A stretch of 64,000 bases of DNA from Fimbriimonas ginsengisoli Gsoil 348 (GTDB lineage: Bacteria > Armatimonadota > Fimbriimonadia > Fimbriimonadales > Fimbriimonadaceae): the NCBI GenBank assembly GCA_945881865.1, contig CAMCVK010000008.1:94601-158600 (forward strand). Direction: 5' to 3'. The position numbers and the translations under genes were made by a program. Positions 8,142-16,896 of this stretch are shown here, one piece after another (position 1 is the first letter of the stretch; each line of letters begins with the position of its first letter). The notes under the pieces were generated by a model that did not search any database, was not told the origin of the DNA, and worked only from the letters and a program-made list of their open reading frames with translations.

Positions 8142-8797
8142 TGTACCTGTGCATCCGGGTTGATTTGGACTACGTTCCGTGGGACACGCCGGACGCCGTC
8201 GAGTACGGTCATGGCGAGCCCGCTATGCTACTGCGCACTCTTGAGCTCGCGAAGACGATGGGGCTAAAGCTGCATTTCTTCGCGTCAAATCGCGTCCTTC
8301 GCGCCTTTCCCGCAACCGCCGAGGTCGTACTCGGCGAGGGTCACGACCTGGACTGGCTGTGCAAGCACCCCGAAAACGCCTCGGAGCGATTCGCCGAAGC
8401 AACCCGACTCTTTGCCGAGCAGAAGAACGAAATCCAGGGCCTCGCCCTGAAGGCCGGATGGCCGGAAGACTCGCCGGGTTTTCCCGGACTTGAGAGCCTT
8501 CGGTTTATTAGCGGCACGGGTTCCTGCGCCCCCGGCATCCCGTTCTTCCCCGTTGAGTTCAAATCGATTCGACAGGCCAGCCAAACCGGCCTCACGGCAA
8601 GGGCTTGGACGGATTCGATGAAGAAGAACATCCGCGACTGCGCGACGCGCGATCGGGGCATGACGCTCTCGGTGCGACCTCAGGTAATGGCGAAGTACGA
8701 CCCGAAGCTCATTCACCTCAAGGAGATCGCCGTCATGGCGAAAGCGGTCGAAATTCCGGTCGTAACGCTTCGCCAGCTGGTTAACGCAGCGAAATGA
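8141..8797 (+). CDS. Polysaccharide-deacetylase (NodB)-like protein, possibly degenerate
   Basis: A 218-residue protein overlapping pgk by one base. Its start resembles the beta/alpha barrel of carbohydrate esterase family 4: IRVDLDYVPW where active enzymes have TFDDG, then a helix and LHFFASNRVLRAFP, then GHDLDWLCKHPEN where the metal-binding H(S/T)xxH motif normally lies. Only part of the metal site is evident (Asp8/Asp10 and His near 68/77). There is no signal peptide, so it would act in the cytoplasm. Its substrate is unknown; coupling to pgk is striking but not explanatory. Confidence 0.55.
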   Translation: MYLCIRVDLDYVPWDTPDAVEYGHGEPAMLLRTLELAKTMGLKLHFFASNRVLRAFPATAEVVLGEGHDLDWLCKHPENASERFAEATRLFAEQKNEIQGLALKAGWPEDSPGFPGLESLRFISGTGSCAPGIPFFPVEFKSIRQASQTGLTARAWTDSMKKNIRDCATRDRGMTLSVRPQVMAKYDPKLIHLKEIAVMAKAVEIPVVTLRQLVNAAK

Positions 8798-9644
8798 CTT
8801 CCCACTCAACGCGCTGGGACATGCTCTTGCCCGGGGCAATCCGGCGAAGCGGCGTGCAAAGTTCTAACTCGGCGTAGCGTGTGCTGTCGCGAGTCGAGCT
8901 GACTTGCTGGGCACGACCACGATCTGGGTAGACGCCACTTGCCTCGAACCGGGACCGCATGACGAACCGCATGTTTGCCCGCTCGGCCGCAACGTATCCG
9001 GCAAGCGCTCCACCGGTATAGCTCACGGTTTGCCGGGGATTGCTTCGAACGCGAAGCTCCGCTCCCGTGCTTGTTTCATAGGCCGAGTTGTCGATGTCCT
9101 GCAAGATTGCGTAACCCTTGGGATAAAGGGGCGACTTTTCGATCGGCAGAATCACCGCGTCGGGCTCTGCAACCTGGGCGACCTGCCAAATCGACATTTC
9201 GATGATCTTGTTGCCGACGTTGGTCAGTTTGTTTTCGAACCGAGCCAAGCTCGTTTTGGGGTCGAGAGTTACTCGGCGCTCCAGCCGCACGTTGTACTTC
9301 TTGCTCACCGGGCTACGGGCAACAAAGCCGTTCGCGAGAAGGGTGACGTCGTACCCAGAGCCGTCGAGATCTGGGTCGGGCGGCCAGCCCCAAAGGCTTT
9401 CCGGTGCCAGCCAAAGTTTGTCTCCGCCAAAGTTAGCCCATTCACCGGGTTTTCGCGGAGCGTTTAGATTTCGCCAAAGCAGATTCGGGCCTTCAAGCGG
9501 TCCGTAGTAGATAACGCGGCCGGTTGTCCGCCAATAGGAAAGTTTATAGCTCTTGTTCTTAAGAGTTACGACTTCGGTCAACAGTTTTGTTTCCCGCCTT
9601 ATCGCTTGCTCGGTAAGGAGCATAGCCATTGTCGCAACCAGCAC
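8781..9644 (-). CDS. DUF4380-type (mutarotase-like fold) secreted protein
   Basis: A 287-residue protein with a GTG start and a short hydrophobic leader. The segments RVIYYGPLEGPNLLWRN, WANFGGDKLWLAP and WGWPPDPDLDGSGYDV are the usual conserved block of DUF4380 proteins, which fold like galactose mutarotase and may bind sugars. The rest is beta-rich. The biochemical role is unknown. Its 3' end overlaps the NodB-like gene by 17 bp on the opposite strand, which places two sugar-related folds side by side. Confidence 0.6.
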   Translation of the reverse strand: MLVATMAMLLTEQAIRRETKLLTEVVTLKNKSYKLSYWRTTGRVIYYGPLEGPNLLWRNLNAPRKPGEWANFGGDKLWLAPESLWGWPPDPDLDGSGYDVTLLANGFVARSPVSKKYNVRLERRVTLDPKTSLARFENKLTNVGNKIIEMSIWQVAQVAEPDAVILPIEKSPLYPKGYAILQDIDNSAYETSTGAELRVRSNPRQTVSYTGGALAGYVAAERANMRFVMRSRFEASGVYPDRGRAQQVSSTRDSTRYAELELCTPLRRIAPGKSMSQRVEWEVISLR

Positions 9645-9808
9645 ACACGAAGGTTAACCGACGATTAAGTGCCCCGGCTATCACCTTTTTGGGTGTCTCT
9701 CTTTCCCGTACAACTATCTGGAGCAAACCGTGGGTGCGCCAAAAGTCTCTTTCTACCGGTGCATTCCTCGCAAAAACGGAATCCCTCCGATACACTTGAT
9801 CGTCATAG

Positions 9809-9824
9809 GCTCAGGAAGTTGAGC
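9809..9824. promoter_or_regulatory. Inverted repeat just upstream of the dnaJ-type gene (candidate operator)
   Basis: GCTCA (9809-9813) and TGAGC (9820-9824) form a perfect dyad ending 12 bp before the ATG at 9836, followed by CTTGAGG that doubles as ribosome site. HspR is known to bind HAIR elements, CTTGAGT-N7-ACTCAAG. The half-site resembles it but the arms are in the opposite order and spacing, so a true HAIR site is not demonstrated. Confidence 0.25.
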
Positions 9825-9835
9825 TTGAGGCAATT

Positions 9836-10777
9836 ATGGCAAAGAGTTTGTACGACGTGCTCGGAGTTCCCAAATCGGCCGACGAAAAGACGATCAAGTC
9901 GGCTTATCGCAAACTTGCCCGAAAGTATCACCCAGACGTAAACCCGAACGACCGTTCGGCCGAGGAAAAATTCAAGGAAGTCAGCGCGGCCTACGAGGTC
10001 GTGGGTGATCCAGAAAAGCGCAAGCTCTATGATCAGTACGGTGACAACTGGAGTGCCGTGCAGGCCAACGGTCCCCGCGCCGCCTCCGGGGCCCAGGGCG
10101 AGGATGACATGGGCGGTTTCACCGGGTTTGGCGGAGGGTTTGGCACCATCTTCGAGCAGTTTTTCACCGGACCGCGTGGCAACCGTGTCGTCTACGAGGA
10201 CTTAGAGTACGGCCAGCCAAAGGATGTCGAACAGACAATTTCGATTCCGCTCACCGAGATCGATAGCGGGACCAAGCGGACCCTGACCTACCAGACATTG
10301 GACCAACAGCGCATTCAAGGAAACGTGACGACGGTGCCCGTGACGAAGAAGGCCGAGGTAACGATTCCAGCGGGCACCCCCGACGGAACGCGCTACCGGA
10401 TCTCTGGCAAAGGGCAGGCCTCCGCGGGTGGCAAAGCCGGCGACCTGCTTGTAACCGTCAAGTGGGCCGAGAACCGGGTGTTTCGAACGGTCGGCGACGG
10501 CCTAGAAGTCGATGTGGAAGTGAGCTACTTGACCGCCGCGCTTGGCGGAGAAATTGACGTACCAACCCTCCGCAGCACGCTACAACTGAAGATTCCGGCG
10601 GGCACCCAAAGCGGCCAAAGCTTCCGCCTGAACGGCCAGGGCCTTTCGTTGAAGAACGGCGGACGCTCGAACCTGATGGCAAAAATCAAGATCACCGTGC
10701 CAAAGACCCTTAGCCCGCGCGAGCGCGAACTGCTGGAGCAAATCGCCGCGATGTACCGGCTAGGAGCCACCGCTTGA
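9836..10777 (+). CDS. DnaJ/CbpA-type co-chaperone
   Basis: A 313-residue J-domain protein. The J domain covers about 1-70 with the HPD motif at 32-34 ([10 protein letters not shown]). A Gly/Phe-rich linker follows ([18 protein letters not shown]), then two beta-rich DnaJ C-terminal client-binding domains; the four-CxxCxGxG zinc finger of classical DnaJ is absent, as in CbpA. It stimulates a DnaK-type Hsp70. The TGA stop overlaps the TTG start of the hspR-like gene (TTGA), the common dnaJ-hspR arrangement. Confidence 0.9.
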   Translation: MAKSLYDVLGVPKSADEKTIKSAYRKLARKYHPDVNPNDRSAEEKFKEVSAAYEVVGDPEKRKLYDQYGDNWSAVQANGPRAASGAQGEDDMGGFTGFGGGFGTIFEQFFTGPRGNRVVYEDLEYGQPKDVEQTISIPLTEIDSGTKRTLTYQTLDQQRIQGNVTTVPVTKKAEVTIPAGTPDGTRYRISGKGQASAGGKAGDLLVTVKWAENRVFRTVGDGLEVDVEVSYLTAALGGEIDVPTLRSTLQLKIPAGTQSGQSFRLNGQGLSLKNGGRSNLMAKIKITVPKTLSPRERELLEQIAAMYRLGATA

Positions 10778-11178
10778 AGGCCGACAATCAACCGGTCTAC
10801 ATGATCGGCGTTGCCGCCCAACTTTGCGGAATTCACCCTCAGACGCTGCGCCAATACGAGCGTCTGGGGCTGGTCACGCCCCAGCGCGCCGGGGCTAAAA
10901 ACCGTCTTTATAGCGAAAACGACATCAAGCGGGTGAAGCGCATCCAACGCCTCACCCAGGAAATGGGTGTCAATCTGGCCGGCGTCGAACTCATCCTACG
11001 CCTACTGGAGGATATGGACGAGATGCGCCGCGACCTTGAGCATCAGTTCGAAGAATACGCAAAGGATGTGGAGGCGAGGCTCCAGCAGATCCTAGAGAAG
11101 CCCCACATGCCTCTCCGCAAGGACGAGACTTTACTTCCCGTCCCCAACATCCGACCCACCCGTCAGATCGACATCTGA
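10774..11178 (+). CDS. hspR: MerR-family heat-shock repressor (HspR-like)
   Basis: A 134-residue regulator starting with TTG inside the stop of the co-chaperone gene. The MerR helix-turn-helix is [20 protein letters not shown] (about 8-27) followed by [30 protein letters not shown]. The [15 protein letters not shown] pattern and the position behind dnaJ are typical of HspR, which represses chaperone operons with DnaK as corepressor. A coiled-coil follows to about residue 110. CbpM-like modulators are an alternative. Confidence 0.85.
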   Translation: MKADNQPVYMIGVAAQLCGIHPQTLRQYERLGLVTPQRAGAKNRLYSENDIKRVKRIQRLTQEMGVNLAGVELILRLLEDMDEMRRDLEHQFEEYAKDVEARLQQILEKPHMPLRKDETLLPVPNIRPTRQIDI

Positions 11179-11180
11179 AC

Positions 11181-11816
11181 TCAGTCGCCGATGGGGTAAT
11201 TCCGGGGCGGTGCGCAACGGTGCCCCGTCTTCGCGTCGTACTGCTGGTGATACTCTTCCGCCACCCAGAACGGCTCTGCCTTTCGAAGGGTTGTCGAGAT
11301 CGGCTTTTTCCAGTTCTTCTGCTCCTCGTCTCGGCTGGCCTGCGCTACCTTTAGCTGATCTGGAGCGTACAGCCAAATCGCGCTTCGGTACGAGTCGCCG
11401 ATGTCGGGCCCTTGGCGGTTCACCGCCGTCGGGTTGTGCCAAGCCCAAAACGTGTCGAGCAGCTTCTTGTATGACACCTTCTTCGGGTCGAACTCGACCA
11501 GGACGGTCTCCACATGACCCGTGGTATGGGTGAGAACCTGCTCGTAATTTGGGTTTTTGGTTGTGCCGCCGGTGTAGCCCACCGTCGTCGCCGTCACCCC
11601 GGGGGTCTCACGAAACGCGGTCTCTACTCCCCAAAAGCATCCGGCCGAAAAACCGGCTAATGCGAGGCCCGCTTTCGGCTTCGGATTCGAAGTGTTAAGT
11701 GCGTTGCCCGGATTGATCCCGACTTTGCCCCCGCCGGGCTTTGCCTGGACAACCGCGCAACCCATGAGAGCGGCGCAAAAAGTAAACGCGATGGAAAGCT
11801 TAGCGAGCGGTTTCAT
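11181..11816 (-). CDS. msrA: Peptide methionine-S-sulfoxide reductase, lipoprotein form
   Basis: A 211-residue protein. The N-terminus is a lipoprotein-type signal (IAFTFCAALMGC, Cys20). The MsrA core begins near residue 50, with the catalytic GCFWG motif (Cys60), then VGYTGG, YEQV, TGHVETVLVEFDP, WAWHNPT and the C-terminal AEEYHQQY. It repairs S-sulfoxides of methionine, here probably on envelope proteins because of the export signal. A Cys in HRCAPP near the C-terminus could resolve the disulfide. It converges on hspR with only 2 bp between stops. Confidence 0.92.
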   Translation of the reverse strand: MKPLAKLSIAFTFCAALMGCAVVQAKPGGGKVGINPGNALNTSNPKPKAGLALAGFSAGCFWGVETAFRETPGVTATTVGYTGGTTKNPNYEQVLTHTTGHVETVLVEFDPKKVSYKKLLDTFWAWHNPTAVNRQGPDIGDSYRSAIWLYAPDQLKVAQASRDEEQKNWKKPISTTLRKAEPFWVAEEYHQQYDAKTGHRCAPPRNYPIGD

Positions 11817-11944
11817 TTACTACTAGATACGTTCTGACGCTCGAGAATTCCACAATTTTTCCTCGACCCGCACATTGCAGCCGAAAAGCTCGTCGTACAC
11901 TTTGCCGGTCTGCCGGAATTCATCCTTCCTCTTCGAAATCTGAC

Positions 11945-12733
11945 ATGAAACGAGCTTTCACCCTGATCGAACTTTTGGTGGTCATCGCGATCATCGCCAT
12001 TCTGGCGGCAATCCTCTTCCCCGTTTTTGCGCAGGCAAAATTGGCCGCAAAGAAGACGCAAGGTCTCGCGCAGATGCGGCAGCTTGCGACCGGCCTCTTG
12101 ATCTACGCCGGAGACTCGGACGACTACTTCCTCCCGGCTTCGATGCGACCGCTCATCCCGGTCGGTGATCCGGAAGTCTGGCCGCCGAAGCTATTCCCAT
12201 ACATCAAGACGGAGGGAATCTTTATCGTTCCGGGCAGCGATGCCACGTTCGCCAAAGATTGGGCTTCCCGCCGCAACCAGAACATCGGCTACAGCGACGC
12301 TACCGGGGTTGACCTTGCCTCTACGGCCGTAGAGGGTGCGGCTGGCCCGGGGACGGAAGGCTTCACATCGGCCGCCAACTTCTCGGCCGCAGACGAGCCA
12401 GCTTCCATCGGACTCTTCGCCACCACGCCGAACTCCAAGACCGGCAAAGAGCGCGGCTACGTGTTCAACCCGTACAACGGACCCAATTCGCCAACCGGCA
12501 TCTACCGCGAGGGCCTGCCGCTGATCGCCGACGTGAATGTCTGCACGACGCCTTACAAGGGCATGGACTACTCGAGCCGAACACCTGGCACCTTGAAGCC
12601 AACTTTCGCTCTCTACGGCGCAGATGGCAAGGGCAACGGTTCGACGCCGGTGATCTTCGCCGACGGCCACGCAAAGTCCTTCAACGCCAACAGCCTGGCG
12701 AGCTTCGGAAAGGTCATCTGGCGCTTCCGCTAA
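11945..12733 (+). CDS. Prepilin-type secreted protein, second paralogue
   Basis: A 262-residue pseudopilin. MKRAFTLIELLVV is followed by the same hydrophobic stretch and FPVFAQAKLAAKK seen in the protein at 5683. The residue before the cleavage point is Ala rather than the usual Gly. The C-terminal part has VIFADGHAKSFNANSL, the HxxG/DGHAK element common in these DUF1559-like pilins. The first 100 bp are clearly related at DNA level to the other copy. The 3' end overlaps the esterase gene by 4 bp. Confidence 0.87.
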   Translation: MKRAFTLIELLVVIAIIAILAAILFPVFAQAKLAAKKTQGLAQMRQLATGLLIYAGDSDDYFLPASMRPLIPVGDPEVWPPKLFPYIKTEGIFIVPGSDATFAKDWASRRNQNIGYSDATGVDLASTAVEGAAGPGTEGFTSAANFSAADEPASIGLFATTPNSKTGKERGYVFNPYNGPNSPTGIYREGLPLIADVNVCTTPYKGMDYSSRTPGTLKPTFALYGADGKGNGSTPVIFADGHAKSFNANSLASFGKVIWRFR

Positions 12734-13338
12734 GCTGGCGTCTCGGCGAGCCAACGGCGCAGCTCGCTAAAGCTTTCCGCCGAGATCGTGTGGCCCATCG
12801 GATACTTCTGATGGGTCACCTTTTTGTTGCCGTTTCGCAGAGCTTGCGCCATTTCCTGTGAGAAGTGGGGCGCGACCACGCGGTCTTCCTCGCCATGCTG
12901 GAGCAGGATGGCCGGGCAGTTAGGCGTGTTTAGCAACGCCTCGAAGTTAGGCGGGGGAAACCCGCTGAGCGCAGCCACCGCGACAAACTGATCCGGATGC
13001 TGTGCCGCCGCCGCGAGGGCGACCGCCGCACCTTGACTGAACCCGATCATTACTTTCCGCGGCTCTGCGCTGCTTGCCGCGTACTTGGCCACCATCGCCC
13101 CCGCCGCCAGGATTCCATCGGCATCGACGCTTCGAACGCCGTCCGGGCCGAACTGCACGTCAAACCAAGCAAAGCCTGGTCCGTATGGAACGGGGGCTCG
13201 TAGTGAGGTCACGCTTCCGAATGAATTCAGCCCGAGCGCGAGATCGGCAAGGTCGTTCTCATCCGCCCCCAGTCCGTGCAAAAGGAACACGCGCGTGTCA
13301 GAGAACGGAGCTTCCCACTGGCGAACGATTAAGGACAT
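12730..13338 (-). CDS. Alpha/beta-hydrolase, carboxylesterase/phospholipase family
   Basis: A 202-residue cytoplasmic hydrolase of the YpfH/carboxylesterase type. The oxyanion region is VFLLHGLGADENDL, the nucleophile elbow GFSQGAAVALAAA, the acid is Asp in QHGEEDRVVAP, and the base is His in YPMGHTISAE. All catalytic elements are present and the length fits the family (about 200-220). Natural substrates are short-chain esters or lysophospholipids; the specific one is unknown. Confidence 0.85.
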   Translation of the reverse strand: MSLIVRQWEAPFSDTRVFLLHGLGADENDLADLALGLNSFGSVTSLRAPVPYGPGFAWFDVQFGPDGVRSVDADGILAAGAMVAKYAASSAEPRKVMIGFSQGAAVALAAAAQHPDQFVAVAALSGFPPPNFEALLNTPNCPAILLQHGEEDRVVAPHFSQEMAQALRNGNKKVTHQKYPMGHTISAESFSELRRWLAETPA

Positions 13339-13362
13339 GGCTAAAGCTTGTACCCTTGAGCG

Positions 13363-14229
13363 ATGGATTCACAACGGCTTGAGTTCTTTGCCCGAACCGC
13401 AGAGGAACGCTTTGCAATCGCGCCCGAGGACCTTGCAATTGCGCTCAGCGTGCCCGGGCAGTTGTGTATTCACCACCGGGGCGATGAGCCGTTTTACCCG
13501 GCCAGTCTGGTGAAGCTGTTTTATCTCGCCTTCCTGGAGCATCAATGGGGCGGGATGCTCTCTGACGAAGTGCAGGGCGCGGCCACCGACATGATTCGCG
13601 ACTCTTCCAATGATGCCACCGGGCTCATCCTTGATGTGCTCACGGGCACCACCGGCGGGCCGGAGCTTGAAGCCGTCGAACTTACCGTTTGGATGGAAAA
13701 GCGACAGGCGATCAACCGCTGGTTTGCGTCGAAGGGTTACACCGGCGTGATGGCCTGCCAGAAAACCTGGAACGAGGGTCCGTACGGTCGGGAACGCCAA
13801 GGCTACGGCCCGGATCGTCATCTGCGGAACTCCCTCACGGCAAACGCTTGCACCCGGCTCATGACGGAGATTTCCACGGTTGCAATTCTCAACCTCGAAG
13901 CCTGTAACAGGATGCTAGACCTGCTTGCCCGCCCAAATCCGCTGGGCGACGAGACGGCCGACTTCCAGGCGAGGGGGTTCATCGGTCGCGCCATCGGACC
14001 AGGAGTTCGGCTGTGGTCGAAGGCAGGCTTCGTGGAGACCGAGCGCCACGACATCGCCCGTGTCGTCGCCCCGAACGGCCGCGAGGCAATTCTGACGATC
14101 TTCACCAGGAACGCCACCCGGAAGCCGGACGTCATCCCCTTCCTTGCGCAGCAAATTTTTCAGGAACTCGGGATACCCGTGCGCGCATCCGTCGAGGGCA
14201 CCGAGGTCGAAGAGTATCGCGGAATCTGA
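13363..14229 (+). CDS. Class A beta-lactamase-like serine hydrolase without signal peptide
   Basis: A 288-residue member of the serine beta-lactamase/PBP superfamily. SxxK is SLVK (Ser48, Lys51), SxN is SSN at 81-83 in RDSSNDATG, and KTG is replaced by KAG at 220-222 in LWSKAGFVE. RNSLTAN near 155 fits the family helix. No Sec or lipoprotein signal is visible, unlike resistance enzymes and PBPs, so it probably acts in the cytoplasm on a peptide, ester or amide. I see no clear ExxLN deacylation motif, so true beta-lactamase activity should not be assumed. Confidence 0.75.
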   Translation: MDSQRLEFFARTAEERFAIAPEDLAIALSVPGQLCIHHRGDEPFYPASLVKLFYLAFLEHQWGGMLSDEVQGAATDMIRDSSNDATGLILDVLTGTTGGPELEAVELTVWMEKRQAINRWFASKGYTGVMACQKTWNEGPYGRERQGYGPDRHLRNSLTANACTRLMTEISTVAILNLEACNRMLDLLARPNPLGDETADFQARGFIGRAIGPGVRLWSKAGFVETERHDIARVVAPNGREAILTIFTRNATRKPDVIPFLAQQIFQELGIPVRASVEGTEVEEYRGI

Positions 14230-14309
14230 AGATTTGATGGAAAACAGTGGGAAAAAGGCCCGCTTCGAAACGTGAATTGACTTTTTTCGCGTCAGACTAA
14301 ACGAATCTC

Positions 14310-14705
14310 ATGAAGAAGCTTCTCCTTATCCTCGTCGCCGCTGCGCTTGCCGTAGTTCCGGCTCTCTCCATCGCCCAGGGCACCCCGCCGCAGTTCACTC
14401 CGGAGCAGAAGAAGAAGATGGAAGAAATGCGCGATAAGCAGTACGAGATGCTGAAGAAGACTCTCAACCTGAAGCCGGACCAGGTCAAGAAGATGAAGGC
14501 TCTCGACGCCAAGATGCAGCCGAAGATGATGAAGATCATGCAGGAGCCGGGCGACATGAGCGCAAAGCAGCAGAAGATGATGAAGTTTCAGAGCGAAGCA
14601 ATGGCCGAGCTGAAGAAGATCCTCTCGCCCGAGCAGTTCAAGAAGTTCATGGCCAGCATGTCCCAGGCGCGAAAGGGCATGGGCGGCGGAGCGGGCGGAA
14701 ACTAA
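14310..14705 (+). CDS. Secreted Spy/CpxP-like, Lys- and Met-rich helical protein
   Basis: A 131-residue protein with a clear Sec signal (KKLLLILVAAALAVVPALSIAQ, cut near AQ|G). The mature part is helical and dominated by Lys, Met, Glu and Gln, with two LTxxQ-like spots (FTPEQKKKM and LSPEQFKKF), as in Spy/CpxP periplasmic chaperones or metal sensors. TTGACT at 14277-14282 may be a -35 element. There is no clear Shine-Dalgarno before the ATG. A strong terminator follows. Confidence 0.7.
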   Translation: MKKLLLILVAAALAVVPALSIAQGTPPQFTPEQKKKMEEMRDKQYEMLKKTLNLKPDQVKKMKALDAKMQPKMMKIMQEPGDMSAKQQKMMKFQSEAMAELKKILSPEQFKKFMASMSQARKGMGGGAGGN

Positions 14706-14723
14706 ACCCTAGCACCGAACGAC

Positions 14724-14759
14724 AAGGACGGCTCAACGAAAGTTGAGCCGTCCTTTTTT
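14724..14759 (+). terminator. Strong rho-independent terminator
   Basis: AAGGACGGCTCAAC and its exact complement form a 14-bp perfect stem closed by a GAAA tetraloop, followed by a run of T (to 14759). It ends the Spy-like transcript. The T-run overlaps the stop codon of the convergent glyQ gene, so the hairpin may also serve the opposite strand. Confidence 0.93.
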
Positions 14760-15699
14760 ACGCCGGAGTTGCGAACTGTTCGACGTGCTTAAGGCAGCAA
14801 GCGCGAACGCGGCCACGTATGCGGTTAATGTAGGCGGCGCGCTCCGTGACGCCAACCGCACCGCGCGCATCCAGGAGGTTAAACACGTGGGAGCACTTGA
14901 GAGCCAAGTCGAGGGCCGGGTAAACGAGGGCCCGCGGTCCTTCGCCCGCCGGGAAATCGCTGCCGCCCGCTAACGGATTCGAGGTCAAAATCGACTGCGA
15001 GGCGTCCCAAAACACCGGCGTCTCAATCACTCGTTTCGACTCGGCCTCGTACATGTCGAACAGCTCGAACAGCATCTTCGTCGAGGCGATTTCGAAGTTG
15101 TAAACGTTGTTCTGCATCTCCTGGTGGTAGTCCACGTCGCGATAGCTGACGCGGTCGTTCCACTGAAGGTCTTCCCAGAACCCCTTCCCTTCGTCCAGCA
15201 TGAGGCAGAGGCGCTCGGGACCGTAAGTGATTTCCGCGCAGACCGGATTGCATTCGATGCCGCCCATCTGCTGGAAGAAGGTGAACTGCGTGATCTCCGC
15301 CCCGTTCACCCAGACCTCCCAGCCAACTCCACTTGCGCCCGCAGCTTGGCTCTCCCAGTCGTCTTCCACCAGACGAACGTCGTTCTTTGCGGTGTCGAAT
15401 CCCAGCGCGTCCAGCGAACCCAAGTAAAGGTCGACGATATTGTCCGGCGACGGCTTCATAATTACCTGATACTGGTAATATCGCTGGCTTCGCTGCGGGT
15501 TCAACGTGTAGCGGCCGTCGGCCGGTCGTCGAGAGGGCTGCACGTAGGCAACATTCCAAGCATTCGGTCCGAGCACGCCTAGCGTCGTAGCCGGGTGCAT
15601 CGTTCCGGCACCAACTTCCGTGTCGTAGGGCTGGAGAATGGCGCAACCCTGCTTGCTCCAGTAGTCGTTGAGCCGGAAGACCATCTCCTGAACCGTCAT
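14758..15699 (-). CDS. glyQ: Glycyl-tRNA synthetase alpha subunit
   Basis: A 313-residue protein with the invariant start of the bacterial alpha2beta2 enzyme (MVFRLNDYWSKQGCAILQPY, then EVGAGTMHPATTLGVLGP and WNVAYVQPSRRPADGRY), and later FFQQMGGIECNPVCAEITYG and ARGAVGVTERAAYI. It carries the class II catalytic core that makes glycyl-adenylate. The beta subunit gene glyS, usually adjacent, is not in this window. Confidence 0.96.
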   Translation of the reverse strand: MTVQEMVFRLNDYWSKQGCAILQPYDTEVGAGTMHPATTLGVLGPNAWNVAYVQPSRRPADGRYTLNPQRSQRYYQYQVIMKPSPDNIVDLYLGSLDALGFDTAKNDVRLVEDDWESQAAGASGVGWEVWVNGAEITQFTFFQQMGGIECNPVCAEITYGPERLCLMLDEGKGFWEDLQWNDRVSYRDVDYHQEMQNNVYNFEIASTKMLFELFDMYEAESKRVIETPVFWDASQSILTSNPLAGGSDFPAGEGPRALVYPALDLALKCSHVFNLLDARGAVGVTERAAYINRIRGRVRACCLKHVEQFATPA

Positions 15700-15714
15700 G
15701 TGCAGGGAGGATAC

Positions 15715-16020
15715 CTATGCCGTGCCGACGGGCTGCCAAACGAGTTGAACCCGCCGGAATGCCGCCCGCATCTCTTCACAAGGAAACTCTGCTGCAATCT
15801 GGTCATCCGTCCAGCGCTCGCTCAGAGGCTCTTGGCACCGTCGGAGGCATGCGTTGAGCAGGTCGACCGCCGGCTGCGGCGAGATTAACGGAACGCTGCC
15901 CACCAGCCGAACCGCATTCAGCGCGAGATCATCCAGTGCCTCGGAATCCCAGCCCAGATCCACCGCGACGGATACGGCCAGGAGGGTGACATCGTCTGCG
16001 AGGGCAATCTGCTCGGGCAT
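15715..16020 (-). CDS. Small hypothetical protein upstream of glyQ
   Basis: A 101-residue protein from MPEQIALADDV. I chose this ATG because AGGAGG lies 8 nt upstream; a longer frame to 16122 lacks such a site. It is acidic, Leu/Ala-rich and probably helical, with no signal or membrane segment and no motif I recognise. It ends 15 bp before glyQ and is likely co-transcribed. Confidence 0.55.
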   Translation of the reverse strand: MPEQIALADDVTLLAVSVAVDLGWDSEALDDLALNAVRLVGSVPLISPQPAVDLLNACLRRCQEPLSERWTDDQIAAEFPCEEMRAAFRRVQLVWQPVGTA

Positions 16021-16189
16021 AGGAGACACCTCCTGGACGACAAGACGCCGTCGAAGAATAAATTCGGAGTCCCCGTTCGGCGATTCCCGACCAATTCCAT
16101 CGGTTTGCTCCATCTTTAGCAACGGAGCTTACGAGATTCCGTAGTTCATTTGTCCCTTCGCCATCAAACCGCTTGTAGAATATTGCCCA

Positions 16190-16846
16190 ATGGAAACGCC
16201 TCCGCCTTACATTCCTTCGAAGCCAAAAAGCAAAACCGGGCTCGTCATCGGGCTCGTCATCGCGGCGGTCGTTGTCTGCTGCGTCGCGCCTATCGCGCTT
16301 CTTGGCGGTGGAGCGGCGTGGTTGATGAACAACGGTCAGAGCTTCATGACCTGCACGATGTCGTACACCCTCGTTCCAAAGGCAGTAACGGCATACGTGA
16401 AGAAGAACGCTGGCACCTTGCCGAAGGCGGCAAAGTGGCAGGATGACGTGCGGCCGTTTTACAAGAAGATCAACACAAGGATTGCCGAGCAGGGCGGGCT
16501 GGGGCCGTTCAAACTAGCGCCGGTTGACGGCGACTGGGGTTGCGCCGAAGCCGGCGAGACCTCCGGCATGGCCTTCAACACCGAAGTCGCCGGCAAGAAG
16601 CTAGCGGACATCAAGGACCCGGCAAACACCATCATGCTGTTTGAAACCAGCAAGACCGGCAAGAACCTTGCGTTCAAGTACAAGGCGGAGCCGTACGAGA
16701 AAAGCCCGAAGATGATGGGCACCGCGGAACATCGCGGCTGGTTCGTCGTCATGGCAAGTGGCGAGCTCTATGTCTTTGGAAAGGACGGCAAGCGGGCAAA
16801 AGCTTCGAGCAATACGGGCATGGACCTCAACGTTGACGACCTCTGA
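16190..16846 (+). CDS. Single-pass membrane protein with extracytoplasmic domain, unknown
   Basis: A 218-residue protein: a Pro/Lys-rich cytoplasmic start ([14 protein letters not shown]), one membrane helix at about 20-45 ([24 protein letters not shown]), and an external domain of about 170 residues. Within it, ANTIMLFET and the late [21 protein letters not shown] loosely recall the C-terminal half of DUF1559 pilins of this group, but there is no pilin leader. It precedes tatA by 50 bp; a shared transcript is possible. Confidence 0.55.
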   Translation: METPPPYIPSKPKSKTGLVIGLVIAAVVVCCVAPIALLGGGAAWLMNNGQSFMTCTMSYTLVPKAVTAYVKKNAGTLPKAAKWQDDVRPFYKKINTRIAEQGGLGPFKLAPVDGDWGCAEAGETSGMAFNTEVAGKKLADIKDPANTIMLFETSKTGKNLAFKYKAEPYEKSPKMMGTAEHRGWFVVMASGELYVFGKDGKRAKASSNTGMDLNVDDL

Positions 16847-16896
16847 TCGCGTCGTTCTCACCAAGTCAAGCGTATACTCGACGTAGGAGTCAAAAA

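Noticed and set aside
16020..16122. Longer N-terminus for the small gene upstream of glyQ
   Set aside because: The AGGAGG site sits just before the ATG at 16020, and the extra 34 residues look like noncoding sequence.
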